Notes under the pieces: model-generated
The model's input: only the letters and a program-made list of their open reading frames with translations
What the model was told of the DNA's origin: nothing
Databases searched by the model: none
Position numbers and translations under genes: made by a program
NCBI RefSeq assembly: GCF_014075995.1
Contig: NZ_CP055153.1
Location: 4,526,001-4,590,000, forward strand
Source: Adhaeribacter radiodurans
Lineage (GTDB): Bacteria > Bacteroidota > Bacteroidia > Cytophagales > Hymenobacteraceae
Direction of reading: 5' to 3'
Length of the DNA stretch: 64,000 bases
In this document: positions 53,986 to 63,992 of the stretch, one piece after another
How positions within the stretch are numbered: the first letter of the stretch is position 1
How the letters are laid out: the number at the start of each line of letters is the position of its first letter

Positions 53986-56220
53986 TTATTTAAGTTGGGT
54001 TAAACTAGGCAGCTTAACTGCTTCGAAGCTTATTTTATTTAATGGTATAACTTCAGGTTTGGCCTCACCTTCTTTTATCCGAAGTAACTGATTGGGTTGG
54101 ATGTTTCGGAAAACTTGTTTTTGATTGGTGCCGGACCACTGAATTACTATTTCGTCAATCACGTTGGCCTGGCCAATACCAATTTCCCGTCTTAAAGGAG
54201 AGGCACCAAAACTGCCGCCGGAATTAACGTCGCGGTAAACACTCCGGGCAATGCCGTTTTCCCGGAAAGTAACTTTAATGCGCGACCCAATAGCACTGCG
54301 GTTTGCTTTAACACCTACTAAATCAAGATAAATCCAACGGTTATTGTTCTGGCCGGGGTTCAGGAAAAAAGAATTCTGGTATGCATCACCGATATAAGCG
54401 CCACCCATTTCAGTGTAAATATCCTGGTCGCCATCATTATCCATATCGGCAAAAGATACGCCGTGGCCTTTTTGCAAATGCCCCACCCGGGCTGCGGTAG
54501 TTACATCCGCAAATTTTTGCCCGCCTAAGTTTTTAAACATTTTGTTAGGCACCAACGATTCGTAATCGGGGTTACCTGTGGCCAAGTACATATCTAAAAA
54601 ACCATCGTTATCTATATCGCCAAAGTTAGAACCCATGGCAAAAGCAACTTTATCTAAGCCTACTTGCTCCGAAATATTAGTAAATGTGCCATTCCGGTTA
54701 TTTTTATACAGGTAAACAATGCCGGCATTTTTAACTGGTTTTTTCATGGCTTCGGCCGCCGCGTAATGGGCCAAAGGAGCTTCAAAATTATAGTCGCACA
54801 CTACAATATCTAACCAACCATCGTTATCAAAATCCCAGAAACAAGTCGGGAAGGTATGCCCTTTATCTTTATCCAGGTTTGCCGAAGCGGTAACATTTTT
54901 AAAAATGGGCGTTTTGCCTTTGATAGATGTGTTTTTCAATAAATACCGGTCGCCGTTCATGGTAGAGATAAAAATATCCTGGCGTCCGTCGTTGTCGTAA
55001 TCGCCGGAAGTTACCCCTTTTACGAAGGCAACCAGCTGCACATTCGCTTCTTTGGTTACATTGGTAAAGGTGCCATCCTGATTATTCAGGTACATTTCGC
55101 AGGGATTGATAAATTTACTATTACCCGGCCGGGATTCGTTGCCAATAAAAACATCCAACCAACCATCGTTATTGAAATCGTTCCAAGTAGCGGTTTGGGT
55201 CGGATAAAACGAGAGCAGACCACTAATAGTCGTCACATCGGTAAAGGTGCCGTCGCCATTATTCTTGATTAAAGAATTGGGTTGCCGACCAAACTCGTCT
55301 TCTACCCAGCCGCCGCGCGTAACAAAAATATCTTTATAACCGTCGTTATTGTAGTCGGTTTGCATCATGTTTAGCCCACCCACCAATGGTTTTAAACCTG
55401 ATTTTTCCGAAAGATCGGAGAAAGTGCCATGGCCATTATTTTTAAAATAATGCATTTCGTCGGCTAATCCCCAGCCAGAAGTAACCAGGTCTATATAGCC
55501 ATCATTATCAAAATCTTCGGCAATGCTGCCGCCGGCCATATTATTTATGTCTAATTTTAAATTCTTAGCAATATTCCGAAATGGTTTTACTAAAGTAGAA
55601 GTATCTACATCTAAGTCCGGTAAATAGTAAGACACGTTTTTTACCTGCTGGTATTCCCCCAAAGTCATGTAAGATAGATTAAGCAGCCACCGGTAAGTTA
55701 AGTTGGCAGGATGAGCGGCCACTAATTGCTGGTACAATTCAATTGCTTTTTGCGAGCCCACTTGCTTCGTGTGAATGCCAGTGCCCCGGATGGGAAAAAT
55801 ACAGGTTTCTGAAGAATGGTGCATCACACAATTACTTCTTTCGCCGAGCCGCAGGTAAGCTAAGGCTAATTTAGGTCCCAGGATGCTAAAAGCTTTATTA
55901 CCTAGCCCCATTGCTTCCAATTTTAACTGGGCATCGTGCAGTAAATTAACGGCTTCCTGTTCTTTGCCCACCATTAATAAAGCGTGCGCCCTGGAAGCGC
56001 TTAGCATTATCTTATCCTGTTCTGAGGTAGAGTGTTGGTATAAAGAATCGTAATGCGCTAGAATGGCACTGGAAGCAAACTTATTCTGATGATGATTGTA
56101 TTGCTTTGCGGTTTTTTGCAGTAATAGAAGCATCTCTTCGTGCGCTGCCCGTTCTTTATTTTGGCAAGACCAGAGAGAACTAGTAAATAATAACAGTAAA
56201 AAAAGGGTAATTCTTGACAT
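53986..56220 (-). CDS. CRTAC1-like lipoprotein: TPR, FG-GAP repeats and ASPIC/UnbV
   Basis: 744 residues from ATG 56220; a TTG four codons upstream is not needed. The signal peptide ends LWSC, with Cys at 19. An N-terminal helical TPR-like region (about 30-185, with ALLMVGKEQEAVNLLHDAQL) is followed by FG-GAP/VCBS repeats (about 195-630; DFDNDGYIDLVTSG, DYDNDGRQDIFIST) and a C-terminal ASPIC/UnbV domain at about 640-715 (GASPLRREIGIGQANVIDEI). It differs from the 50291 protein in having TPRs and only one propeller. It lies downstream of susD but after a terminator, so it is probably expressed separately. Confidence 0.88.
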   Translation of the reverse strand: MSRITLFLLLLFTSSLWSCQNKERAAHEEMLLLLQKTAKQYNHHQNKFASSAILAHYDSLYQHSTSEQDKIMLSASRAHALLMVGKEQEAVNLLHDAQLKLEAMGLGNKAFSILGPKLALAYLRLGERSNCVMHHSSETCIFPIRGTGIHTKQVGSQKAIELYQQLVAAHPANLTYRWLLNLSYMTLGEYQQVKNVSYYLPDLDVDTSTLVKPFRNIAKNLKLDINNMAGGSIAEDFDNDGYIDLVTSGWGLADEMHYFKNNGHGTFSDLSEKSGLKPLVGGLNMMQTDYNNDGYKDIFVTRGGWVEDEFGRQPNSLIKNNGDGTFTDVTTISGLLSFYPTQTATWNDFNNDGWLDVFIGNESRPGNSKFINPCEMYLNNQDGTFTNVTKEANVQLVAFVKGVTSGDYDNDGRQDIFISTMNGDRYLLKNTSIKGKTPIFKNVTASANLDKDKGHTFPTCFWDFDNDGWLDIVVCDYNFEAPLAHYAAAEAMKKPVKNAGIVYLYKNNRNGTFTNISEQVGLDKVAFAMGSNFGDIDNDGFLDMYLATGNPDYESLVPNKMFKNLGGQKFADVTTAARVGHLQKGHGVSFADMDNDGDQDIYTEMGGAYIGDAYQNSFFLNPGQNNNRWIYLDLVGVKANRSAIGSRIKVTFRENGIARSVYRDVNSGGSFGASPLRREIGIGQANVIDEIVIQWSGTNQKQVFRNIQPNQLLRIKEGEAKPEVIPLNKISFEAVKLPSLTQLK

Positions 56221-56567
56221 GGACAAAAACAAAACACTTACTCTAAAATACTAAATTTCAATTTTATACACTAATAACTTTTATTAAACTACAGCAATGG
56301 CAGCAATTATGATGTAATGTAAACTAACGATTAAGATTTAATTAAACAGGATTCACTTGGTATTGGTAATTAGTAAAGTAGACTGACCAGTATGTTTTCT
56401 TGATATGTTATACCCCATTGTATTTAGCGGTTTCCTATTAAAAGGAGGGTTAAACCATAGTGGCATAAACCTGGCCGCGTTTAAAAACCGGCTGAATTTG
56501 AACTATAGAATAATTATAACTATTCGGGATTAAATATTGAAAAGTATTTTTTTAAAATAAGTATAGC

Positions 56568-56599
56568 AAAAAACCCCTAGCTAAGGCTAAGGGTTTTTA
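56568..56599 (-). terminator. Intrinsic terminator after susD
   Basis: AAAAACCCCTAG and CTAAGGGTTTTT pair over 12 positions with one mismatch around a 6-base loop (CTAAGG), 22 bases beyond the SusD stop on the minus strand. The rest of the gap 56221-56620 is AT-rich and probably carries the promoter of the CRTAC1-like gene. Confidence 0.75.
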
Positions 56600-56620
56600 C
56601 TTCAAACAATTTCAGGAAAA

Positions 56621-58216
56621 TTAATAATTAGGGTTTTGAGCCGGTAAGCCGCTTGAAGATAACTCAGGATTCCTGTTTACTTCATCCGATGGAATGGGCA
56701 ATACATAATCCCGGGCCGGATTAAAGGTAAAGAGCGTGTAAGGCGAAGTTATCACCCCTTTTTTCATCCAACGCATGATGTCGAAGTCACGGCCTTCTTC
56801 ACCGCCTCTTTCCACTGCACTTTCGTGCACAATGGCCTGATAAACCTGTTCTTTTGACCCGGTTGGGAATTGCGCATTCGGATAATCCGGCATCATTACA
56901 TCGGCCCGGTTACGTAACTGGTTTAAGTAAGCCACCGCAGCTGCCTGGGTACCAACTTCATTCTCACATTCGGCCAATAATAATAATACTTCGGCGTACC
57001 GGATTACCCGGGTGTTAATACCACCCGGATGGAAACCTGGATCTAGTAAATTGGTTTCGGTAGGCTGGCTTCTTAGCTTCTGGTAAATAACGGTGTATTT
57101 TTCCCAACTGGCTTTTAAAGTTTTACCATGGAAATTAGTAGTCTCCCCGTTTTGTTGGGCATCGGTTAAAGTTTTAGTTCCAGCATCGTAAAGATCTCCG
57201 GTAAAATATACCGTATAATCTAAACGCGGGTCTCTTTTGGGAGAACCAGTTTCCGGCACCTCGTACTCATTTATTAAATACTCCGCCGGGATCAGGTTCC
57301 GCCAGGCAATCGGGCTGGTTTCCTGGCTCCGAACCGTAGATTGGGCAGCCGTTTGTCCATTACCTTCTCCATCCCAGTTATAACCGTTATCGCTGGGGCG
57401 TCCTACATAATTAATTTCCCAGATGGACTCCGAGTTAAATTCATTTTCTTCTCTGAAGTTGTGGTTATAAACCGGGGTTAAGCTATATCTACCTACTAAC
57501 TTTTCCAGTTCTACCTTTGCTTTGGCGTAATCGCCCTGCTGGATATAAGCTTTACCTAACATGGCAGTAGCTGCATCCGCCGTTGCCCGGCCTTTGCTAT
57601 CGCTAGGTTGGTTAGCCATGGTTTGACCCGCTGTCAGATTAGTTTGGGCATCTATTAAATCTTGTACTACTAGTTTGTATACCTCTTCTGGAGTTGATCG
57701 GGGGGCAAAAGCATCCACACCCGCAACCGGAGCGGTATATACCGGAACCCCACCAAAGAAATTTACTAATTCGTAATACGCCCAGGCCCGCAGAAACTTA
57801 GCCTCCCCCAAGCTTTGCTTTATAGAAGCAGCATCACCTTCTGCCGTGGCGGCGTTGGCAATTACGGTATTCGCCCGATGAATTAAGGTATAAAACCCAT
57901 TCCAAATTTCGGTACCTACGCCATTACCTGGAGCTACCGTACCTTCAATTACTGCCCGGCGATGCGTTTCCAGCTGCCCCCCGCCTGGTTTATGGTCCGG
58001 GCTACGAAGTGAATGCGCAAAAAACCACTCCCGGGAAGCTAACCGGTTAGAGTGAGCTACGGCATATATACTGTTAACTGCTTCGCGTAATTCGCTGGCA
58101 TTTTTAAAATAAGTAGCAGAGGTAAGGTTATTGGGGTTAACCGTGTTTAAATCATCGTGGCAGTTTGTTAAGAGTAGTACTCCTACAAAACAGGCCGATA
58201 AATATATTTTTCTCAT
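56621..58216 (-). CDS. RagB/SusD family outer-membrane lipoprotein
   Basis: 531 residues. The signal ends LLTNC, with Cys at 19, then HDDLNTVNPNNLTSATYFKN, typical of SusD starts. The helical TPR core (about 60-300) includes EAKFLRAWAYYELVNFFGGV, and the C-terminal part contains VIRYAEVLLLLAECENEVG and EGRDFDIMRWMKKG. SusD proteins are surface lids that bind the ligand and hinge over the SusC barrel. The gene follows susC after 48 bases in one transcript and is followed by a terminator. Confidence 0.94.
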   Translation of the reverse strand: MRKIYLSACFVGVLLLTNCHDDLNTVNPNNLTSATYFKNASELREAVNSIYAVAHSNRLASREWFFAHSLRSPDHKPGGGQLETHRRAVIEGTVAPGNGVGTEIWNGFYTLIHRANTVIANAATAEGDAASIKQSLGEAKFLRAWAYYELVNFFGGVPVYTAPVAGVDAFAPRSTPEEVYKLVVQDLIDAQTNLTAGQTMANQPSDSKGRATADAATAMLGKAYIQQGDYAKAKVELEKLVGRYSLTPVYNHNFREENEFNSESIWEINYVGRPSDNGYNWDGEGNGQTAAQSTVRSQETSPIAWRNLIPAEYLINEYEVPETGSPKRDPRLDYTVYFTGDLYDAGTKTLTDAQQNGETTNFHGKTLKASWEKYTVIYQKLRSQPTETNLLDPGFHPGGINTRVIRYAEVLLLLAECENEVGTQAAAVAYLNQLRNRADVMMPDYPNAQFPTGSKEQVYQAIVHESAVERGGEEGRDFDIMRWMKKGVITSPYTLFTFNPARDYVLPIPSDEVNRNPELSSSGLPAQNPNY

Positions 58217-58264
58217 TATAATAATGTTAAAAACTGTTTATAATTTTTAAATAATAGGTATTAA

Positions 58265-61200
58265 TTAAAAATTTAATTGAATACCACCCAGGAAAGTTCT
58301 TGGCTGCGGATAAGTACCAAAATCAATACCATTGGTTAAAAGCGATCCACGGGCCTGGCCAACTTCCGGATCTAAACCTGAGTATTTAGTGATTGTAAAC
58401 AGGTTTTGAGAAGTTATATAAATTCTTAGGCCGCTTACTTTGCCATTAGAGAAAGAGGTAAGGGCAGCTGTAGGAATGGTATAACCAAGCGTGATGTTTC
58501 TTAATCTGGTGAAAGCGCCATTTTCTAAGAACCGGCCGGAAGGACGGGTGTTTTGGTTTGGATCGCCGTTTACCATTCTTGGCACATCAGTGTTGGTATT
58601 AGTAGGAGTCCAGGCATCTAAAACGGCTGTACCGGCGCCAAATAAACGCAAACCACCTTCTAAAGCTGCTCTGGTAGCATTATAAACTTTATTACCCGTT
58701 ACACCCTGTACAAATAAGCTTAAATCAAAGTTTTTGTAGTTAGCCGAAGCATTAACCCCGTAAGAAACTTTAGGTAAATAACTACCTAAGAATTGCCGGT
58801 CGTCGCTGTTAACTACACCATCATTGTTTAAATCTTTAAACCGGATATCGCCGGCAGCTGTTTTTTCTGTTTGATAGAAGGCGCCTGCTCCTTTTTTAGC
58901 TACAGCAGCGGCATTGTCGGCTTTTACTTCTTCCTCGTTTTGGTAAATTTTATCAATTACCCAGCCGTAGAAAGATTGGATTGGCTGACCTTGTTGCGTA
59001 CGGGTAATGGCATAACCAGCGGCAAAGTCCTGATCGGTACCTTCATCCAGGGTAGCCGTAGGAGAACTGAATTTTACTACTTCATTTTTTAAGGTAGTTA
59101 AGTTCGCGTTAACGCTCCATTTAAAGGCTCCCTCGTTTTGGTTATAGCCCGCCGTAAATTCAAATCCTGAGTTTTTCATTTGGCCCACGTTGGCGTTAAC
59201 GCCACCACCACCAAATCCAAAGGAGTTAGGTGTTGGAATGCTCAAAATTAAACCATTCTTTTCATCGGTTAATCTTTGGTAATACTCCGCAGAGAATACA
59301 ATTTTGTTATTGAATAAACCAAAGTCGAAACCATAGTTTTGCATGGTGGTAATTTCCCATTTAAGATCTGGATTAGCTAAACCATTGGTATAAGTACCTA
59401 ATGATCTGGCATCACCAAACGGATAAAGAGTGGCATTTAAGTTAGCGTTTACTACGTAGTCGTAGTTACCAATGCCATTAAAACCAATTTTACCGTAACT
59501 AGCTCTTAATTTTAAATCCGAAAGTTGCGAAACACCTTTTAAGAAAGGTTCTTCGGAAACGCGCCAGCCAACAGAAGCACCCGGAAAGTTACCCCATTTG
59601 TTGCCTGGTGCAAAACCCGAAAAACCATCGCGCCGGAACGAAGCGCTCAGTAAATATTTGCCTTTGAATTCATAATTTAACCGGCCTAAGTAAGAAAGTA
59701 AAACATTCTCTCCGATGGTTTGGCTTAAACCTGGGTTAAGCGGCTGATTTAAAGTAACAACCACTGAGTTTGGTTGATTACCATTCATGTTCTCCTGTAT
59801 GTTTCTACGGTCGGTACGTTCTTGCACCGCAGTAAAGTTGATATAATGGTTATTAAACGTTTTATCAACTGTTAACTGATTAGTTAAAACAAAAGTACGG
59901 CCAGTGCCTCTGTTATTATTAATGGTAGAAGCCGGTCTGGAGCCAGAAGATAAATCGTTAAAAATCGGGAGATAAATAGCCTGCAGGTTGTTGTAATAGT
60001 CAAGCCCACCGGTAGATCTGAATTTTAACCATTTAGTAATATTAGCTTCGGCAAAAATATTCCCTAAAATTTTAAAATTACGGTTCTCATTCTGATCTAA
60101 CTCGGCTAACCGGATAGGGTTGAAAGGGTCAGAACCATCAATGGAGTTTTGGGCCGCTCTAAAACCACCTAATAAGGTTGGGTCATGCACTGGTAAATAA
60201 GGTAAAGAACGAATGGCGTGAATAATCCGGGTTCTGTTATCAGCGGGTTCATATTGCTGCGTAGTATAAGAACCCATTAAGTTCTCGCCCACGGTAAATA
60301 TGCTATTTAGTTTATGGGTAGAGTTCAGCCGGTAGCTATAGCGGTCGAAACCGGTACCTACTGTAATCCCATCTTGCTTAAAGTAACCACCGCTGGTATA
60401 AAACTGCGATTTATCTGTTCCGCCCGAAATGGTTATGTTATTTTGGGAAAGCACCGCGGTCCGGAAAAGCGCATCCTGCCAGTTTGTATTGGTTTGAGCA
60501 TAGGTCTGCGTAGCCCCCGGGTAAATGGGTTGGTTAAAGTTGTCGGGCTGTAAACGGGGAGGAAGTGCTCCATTTAATAAAGTATTGGCATATTGCAGGT
60601 ACTGCTGGGTATTTAAAGTTTCTATCTGGTTCCAGGCAGTTTGGGCACCGTAGTTAGCATCTACTGTCACTCTTATTTTACCGTCTTTGCCGCCGGTTTT
60701 AGTAGTTATCAGAATAACGCCGTTCGCCGCTCGGGAGCCGTAAACTGCCGTTGCTGCCGCATCTTTTAACACCTCCACTGATTGAATATCTTTGGTATCG
60801 ATGTTAGATAAACCACCGGTTGGAACCCCATCTACTATGTACAGCGGATCGGCCGCAAAGTTTATGGAACCCACGCCTCTTACCCGTACAATTGGGTTAG
60901 AACCCGGAGTACCCGTATTTACGACGCTTACACCGGCAGCCCTACCTTGGATGGCTTGCGCCACGCTAGGTACCGGCAACTCAGATATTTGCTTCGCCGA
61001 AACCGAACTAATGGCACCTGTTACGGATTCTTTCTTTTGCGTACCGTAACCCACTACCACTACTTCTTCCAAAGCTTGGGTATCTTCGCTGAGGGTAACG
61101 TTAACCGGGCCTGGGCCGCTTACCGGTACTTCTTTGGTAGCATAACCAATAAACGAAAACACCAAAGTGCCCGCCTGTTCCGGAATATTTAACGAAAAAG

Positions 61201-61804
61201 TACCGTTCGGACTGGTAGTAGCTCCGGTGGTAGTACCTTTTAATAAAACAGTTACGCCGGGTAAACCTTCGCCATTGGAACCGGTAACCGTACCGGTAAT
61301 TTGCCAGTCTGGGGCTTTGGTTGGTTTATAATGCGGCAACAGCGCCGGACGGCTAGCAGCTAACCATTCTATAGCCGTATTGCTTTCCGCGTTTTCGTTG
61401 GTCGCGGTAAGCGAGCCAAAGGCGCTATTTTCGCGGATTTCGGCGTTTTTTGTTCCTGGCACAATGGCGTAGGTTCGCTCGTTAATTTTAGCGTAGCGCA
61501 AATTAACAGTAGCTAATAAGTTATCTAACCCTTTTTCCATTTTGCCCGAAGGCAGCGCTCCGGCATTTACTAATTTACCCGCCAGATTCTGCGTTTCGTA
61601 AATAAAAGAAACATCGTACTGCTGCTGCAAATCTTGCAATACATCTGTTAAAAGAGCTTTTTTGGTGGAAGTAGCAACACTTTGGTTTTTACTGGGCTGA
61701 TTGTTCGCTAATAACAGATCTTGCGCGTAAGCCTCCGGTAAAGAGGCCATACAGGCCAGAATTAAGGCATTGCGGAGCAGCACTTTTTTCTTGTTAGTAA
61801 TCAT
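58265..61804 (-). CDS. SusC/RagA TonB-linked receptor with STN domain
   Basis: 1179 residues. Signal peptide 1-27 (NALILACMASLPEAYAQ). An STN domain covers about 45-115 (LLTDVLQDLQQQYDVSFIYE), then a carboxypeptidase-like domain at about 168-245 (GEGLPGVTVLLKGTTTGATT), then EEVVVVGYGTQKKESVTGAI and the TonB plug (about 250-380, with PLYIVDGVPTGG). The rest is the outer-membrane barrel, ending at the aromatic LGGIQLNF. The STN domain implies signalling to the FecR protein encoded 43 bases upstream. Ligand binding should open import driven by TonB-ExbBD and induce the locus. The ligand is unknown. Confidence 0.94.
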   Translation of the reverse strand: MITNKKKVLLRNALILACMASLPEAYAQDLLLANNQPSKNQSVATSTKKALLTDVLQDLQQQYDVSFIYETQNLAGKLVNAGALPSGKMEKGLDNLLATVNLRYAKINERTYAIVPGTKNAEIRENSAFGSLTATNENAESNTAIEWLAASRPALLPHYKPTKAPDWQITGTVTGSNGEGLPGVTVLLKGTTTGATTSPNGTFSLNIPEQAGTLVFSFIGYATKEVPVSGPGPVNVTLSEDTQALEEVVVVGYGTQKKESVTGAISSVSAKQISELPVPSVAQAIQGRAAGVSVVNTGTPGSNPIVRVRGVGSINFAADPLYIVDGVPTGGLSNIDTKDIQSVEVLKDAAATAVYGSRAANGVILITTKTGGKDGKIRVTVDANYGAQTAWNQIETLNTQQYLQYANTLLNGALPPRLQPDNFNQPIYPGATQTYAQTNTNWQDALFRTAVLSQNNITISGGTDKSQFYTSGGYFKQDGITVGTGFDRYSYRLNSTHKLNSIFTVGENLMGSYTTQQYEPADNRTRIIHAIRSLPYLPVHDPTLLGGFRAAQNSIDGSDPFNPIRLAELDQNENRNFKILGNIFAEANITKWLKFRSTGGLDYYNNLQAIYLPIFNDLSSGSRPASTINNNRGTGRTFVLTNQLTVDKTFNNHYINFTAVQERTDRRNIQENMNGNQPNSVVVTLNQPLNPGLSQTIGENVLLSYLGRLNYEFKGKYLLSASFRRDGFSGFAPGNKWGNFPGASVGWRVSEEPFLKGVSQLSDLKLRASYGKIGFNGIGNYDYVVNANLNATLYPFGDARSLGTYTNGLANPDLKWEITTMQNYGFDFGLFNNKIVFSAEYYQRLTDEKNGLILSIPTPNSFGFGGGGVNANVGQMKNSGFEFTAGYNQNEGAFKWSVNANLTTLKNEVVKFSSPTATLDEGTDQDFAAGYAITRTQQGQPIQSFYGWVIDKIYQNEEEVKADNAAAVAKKGAGAFYQTEKTAAGDIRFKDLNNDGVVNSDDRQFLGSYLPKVSYGVNASANYKNFDLSLFVQGVTGNKVYNATRAALEGGLRLFGAGTAVLDAWTPTNTNTDVPRMVNGDPNQNTRPSGRFLENGAFTRLRNITLGYTIPTAALTSFSNGKVSGLRIYITSQNLFTITKYSGLDPEVGQARGSLLTNGIDFGTYPQPRTFLGGIQLNF

Positions 61805-61847
61805 TTTTCACGAGCTTTAATTTATATTTTTTAAATTTTACAAGGCA

Positions 61848-62888
61848 TTATATAGGTGAGGTGATGCGTAATGTTCTTTGATCTTTATTTTCGAATTTTA
61901 AATTAAAAGAGGTGGATAGTGCTACCAATAAGGTATTTACATTATCAATGTAAATCTCGCCAGTTATGGTACGGCTCAATATTTTTCGATCGGTTACCTG
62001 CACCTGGTAGCCGTAGTTTTCTTCCAGCAAAGTCACAATATCGGCCAGCGGCGTAGCCTGAAAAATGAGTTTTTTGTGGGTCCAGGAAGAATATACTTCC
62101 GGATTTACCTGCCGCTTCGTAAATTTTTGCTTTGAGGGAATCAGCTCTGCCATTTCGCCGGGCTTTAAGGTTTCGGTTAAGGGTTCTTCGGCGGAGCCTT
62201 TGGCAAACAAGTTAACTTTACCGGAATTAAGTACCACCCGGGTTTTCTGGCGCCGATTGGTTACGTTAAAGCTAGTGCCTAATACCTGCACATTAACTTC
62301 GGGAGTATGCACTGTGAATTTTGCGTTTCCTTTACCCGGTTTTTTTAAAACGTTAAAAAAAGCTTCACCTTCCAGCCACACTTCCCGGCTTTCACGGGAG
62401 TTCCAGTTAGCGGGGTAACGCAAAGTGGTATTCCCATTTAGCACCACCATAGAAGAATCGGGTAAAATAAGGGTAGCGGTTTCGCCGTAGTTGGTGCGAT
62501 AGATTTGCTGCTTTTCCTTTAGGGTTGCGTAGTAAAATAAAGCACCTCCCAGGCAAAATAAAATAAAAGCAGCGGCCCATTTTGACCATTGCTGATAGGA
62601 ACGATTAGTAGTTTTACCAGGATGTAATAGTTCGGCGTTCTCCTGAAAGGCAAGCCGGTGTTTTAAGCGTTGCCAGCTTTCCTGCACTTGGCTATCCGGA
62701 ATGGGAGTTGGAACCACCGAGATACCGATAAGCATTAAAGCCGCCTGTTGGGCAACTATTTTTTTATCGGGATTTGCTTCTAGCCAAGCACTCCATCTTT
62801 GCTCTTCCACCGGATTAGTTTTATACACCCAATGCGGAAAGGTTGTATCCTGTAGAAAATCCTGAAGTGTATAGTCCGGCAAGTTCAT
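61848..62888 (-). CDS. FecR family anti-sigma regulator
   Basis: 346 residues. A cytoplasmic helical part (1-90, with YKTNPVEEQRWSAWLEANPD) precedes a transmembrane helix at about 95-113 (WAAAFILFCLGGALFYYATL). The periplasmic FecR domain spans about 125-220 (LPDSSMVVLNGNTTLRYPAN, HTPEVNVQVLGTSFNVT) and a C-terminal DUF4974-type domain about 275-345 (LIFQATPLADIVTLLEENYG). It receives the signal from the STN domain of SusC and controls the ECF sigma factor. It is divergent from the sigma gene by 468 bases. Confidence 0.93.
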   Translation of the reverse strand: MNLPDYTLQDFLQDTTFPHWVYKTNPVEEQRWSAWLEANPDKKIVAQQAALMLIGISVVPTPIPDSQVQESWQRLKHRLAFQENAELLHPGKTTNRSYQQWSKWAAAFILFCLGGALFYYATLKEKQQIYRTNYGETATLILPDSSMVVLNGNTTLRYPANWNSRESREVWLEGEAFFNVLKKPGKGNAKFTVHTPEVNVQVLGTSFNVTNRRQKTRVVLNSGKVNLFAKGSAEEPLTETLKPGEMAELIPSKQKFTKRQVNPEVYSSWTHKKLIFQATPLADIVTLLEENYGYQVQVTDRKILSRTITGEIYIDNVNTLLVALSTSFNLKFENKDQRTLRITSPI

Positions 62889-63356
62889 GTGGCGTTTATT
62901 ACCTGAATAAGTTCTCTTTAATTATTAAGAGCGAATTCGATTCATTTTCTACCCACCTGAAAGAGTGTTTTTTAAATAAATATGATTTCTACAGGTTTAA
63001 TGCAATCCTCTTTAATAATTTTCAAAAAATTAATTGTTGTTTTGACATTTTTAAATAAAATTATAGTAGTTGGTATTTCTATTATCTACTTTAATAGCTT
63101 TTATAGGGAAATTAGAGCAAGAATTTTAAAAAATTTGAATTTCAGATATTAGAATGTGTATAATTTATGTGCTGCAGAATTACCTTGTTTCAAATTTTTT
63201 TAGTAGTATTATAACTGCCTTTCATTATCCTATTGATTTTTAACCGGCTCTTGTAAAATTGGGCCGACGACGCTTTTTTAACCAGAAATGCCGGGAGATT
63301 AATGCTAAGGAATATTTATTAAAACAGAAATTGTTGTTTACCTGGTGTAATTATTT
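62889..63356. other. Divergent regulatory region of sigma and fecR genes
   Basis: 468 AT-rich bases. It should hold promoters for the sigma gene and the fecR-susCD transcript. AT tracts dominate, and no confident ECF-type promoter, operator or small RNA could be marked. ORFs here lack support. Confidence 0.4.
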
Positions 63357-63992
63357 ATGGCTTTAATATTACCCTTCCCGGCCTTACATGAAACTTCGTT
63401 TCAGCAGCATACTGATTTGCCGGAACAGGAGCTATGGGAAAGTTTACGCCAGGGAAACGAAGCAGCACTTGCCCAACTTCATAAAACGTATTATAAAAGT
63501 CTTTTCCGGTACGGAGTTAAATTAAGCCATAACCCGGACATTAGCGAAGATTGCATTCAGGACTTGTTTGCTAATTTGTGGGCTTCCCGGCAACAAATTA
63601 GCGCCGTGCAATCCATTAAATTTTATTTATTTACTTCTTACCGGCGATTGGTTTTGGTGCATTTAAAAAAGCAGCAAAAATTACTCACCCAAATTTTTAA
63701 ACCAGACGCCACAATTGTTTTCTCCGCCGAAGAAATAACGGTACAGTCGGAAGCAAATCACGAAATCGCCCAAAAATTAACATCGTTGCTTAACAATTTA
63801 CCTAAGCGGCAGCGGGAAGTGCTCTACCTGCGGTATTACGAAGATTTAAGCCTTACGGAAATAGCGCAATTAATGGATTTAAGTTACCAATCGGTGTTAA
63901 ACTATATTCAGCGCGCTTTAACCAACATCCGGCAACAGCCAGAAATAACTGTTTTGCTAAGCCGTTCTTCTCTTAAATTAGTTACTTCTTAA
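63357..63992 (+). CDS. RNA polymerase ECF sigma factor, Bacteroidota FecI-like
   Basis: 211 residues. Region 2 reads LHKTYYKSLFRYGVKLSHNP and EDCIQDLFANLWASRQQI, and region 4 is LPKRQREVLYLRYYEDLSLT followed by EIAQLMDLSYQSVLNYIQRA, a helix-turn-helix that binds the -35-like element. There is no region 1.1 or 3, as in ECF sigmas. It is divergent from fecR and is expected to direct transcription of fecR-susC-susD when released by FecR. The gene is complete, ending eight bases before the window end. Confidence 0.93.
   Translation: MALILPFPALHETSFQQHTDLPEQELWESLRQGNEAALAQLHKTYYKSLFRYGVKLSHNPDISEDCIQDLFANLWASRQQISAVQSIKFYLFTSYRRLVLVHLKKQQKLLTQIFKPDATIVFSAEEITVQSEANHEIAQKLTSLLNNLPKRQREVLYLRYYEDLSLTEIAQLMDLSYQSVLNYIQRALTNIRQQPEITVLLSRSSLKLVTS

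Noticed and set aside
62843-63058. Plus-strand frame of 71 codons near the fecR start
   Set aside because: It overlaps the fecR start antisense and runs into the AT-rich gap; Phe/Asn/Ile-rich composition indicates chance.
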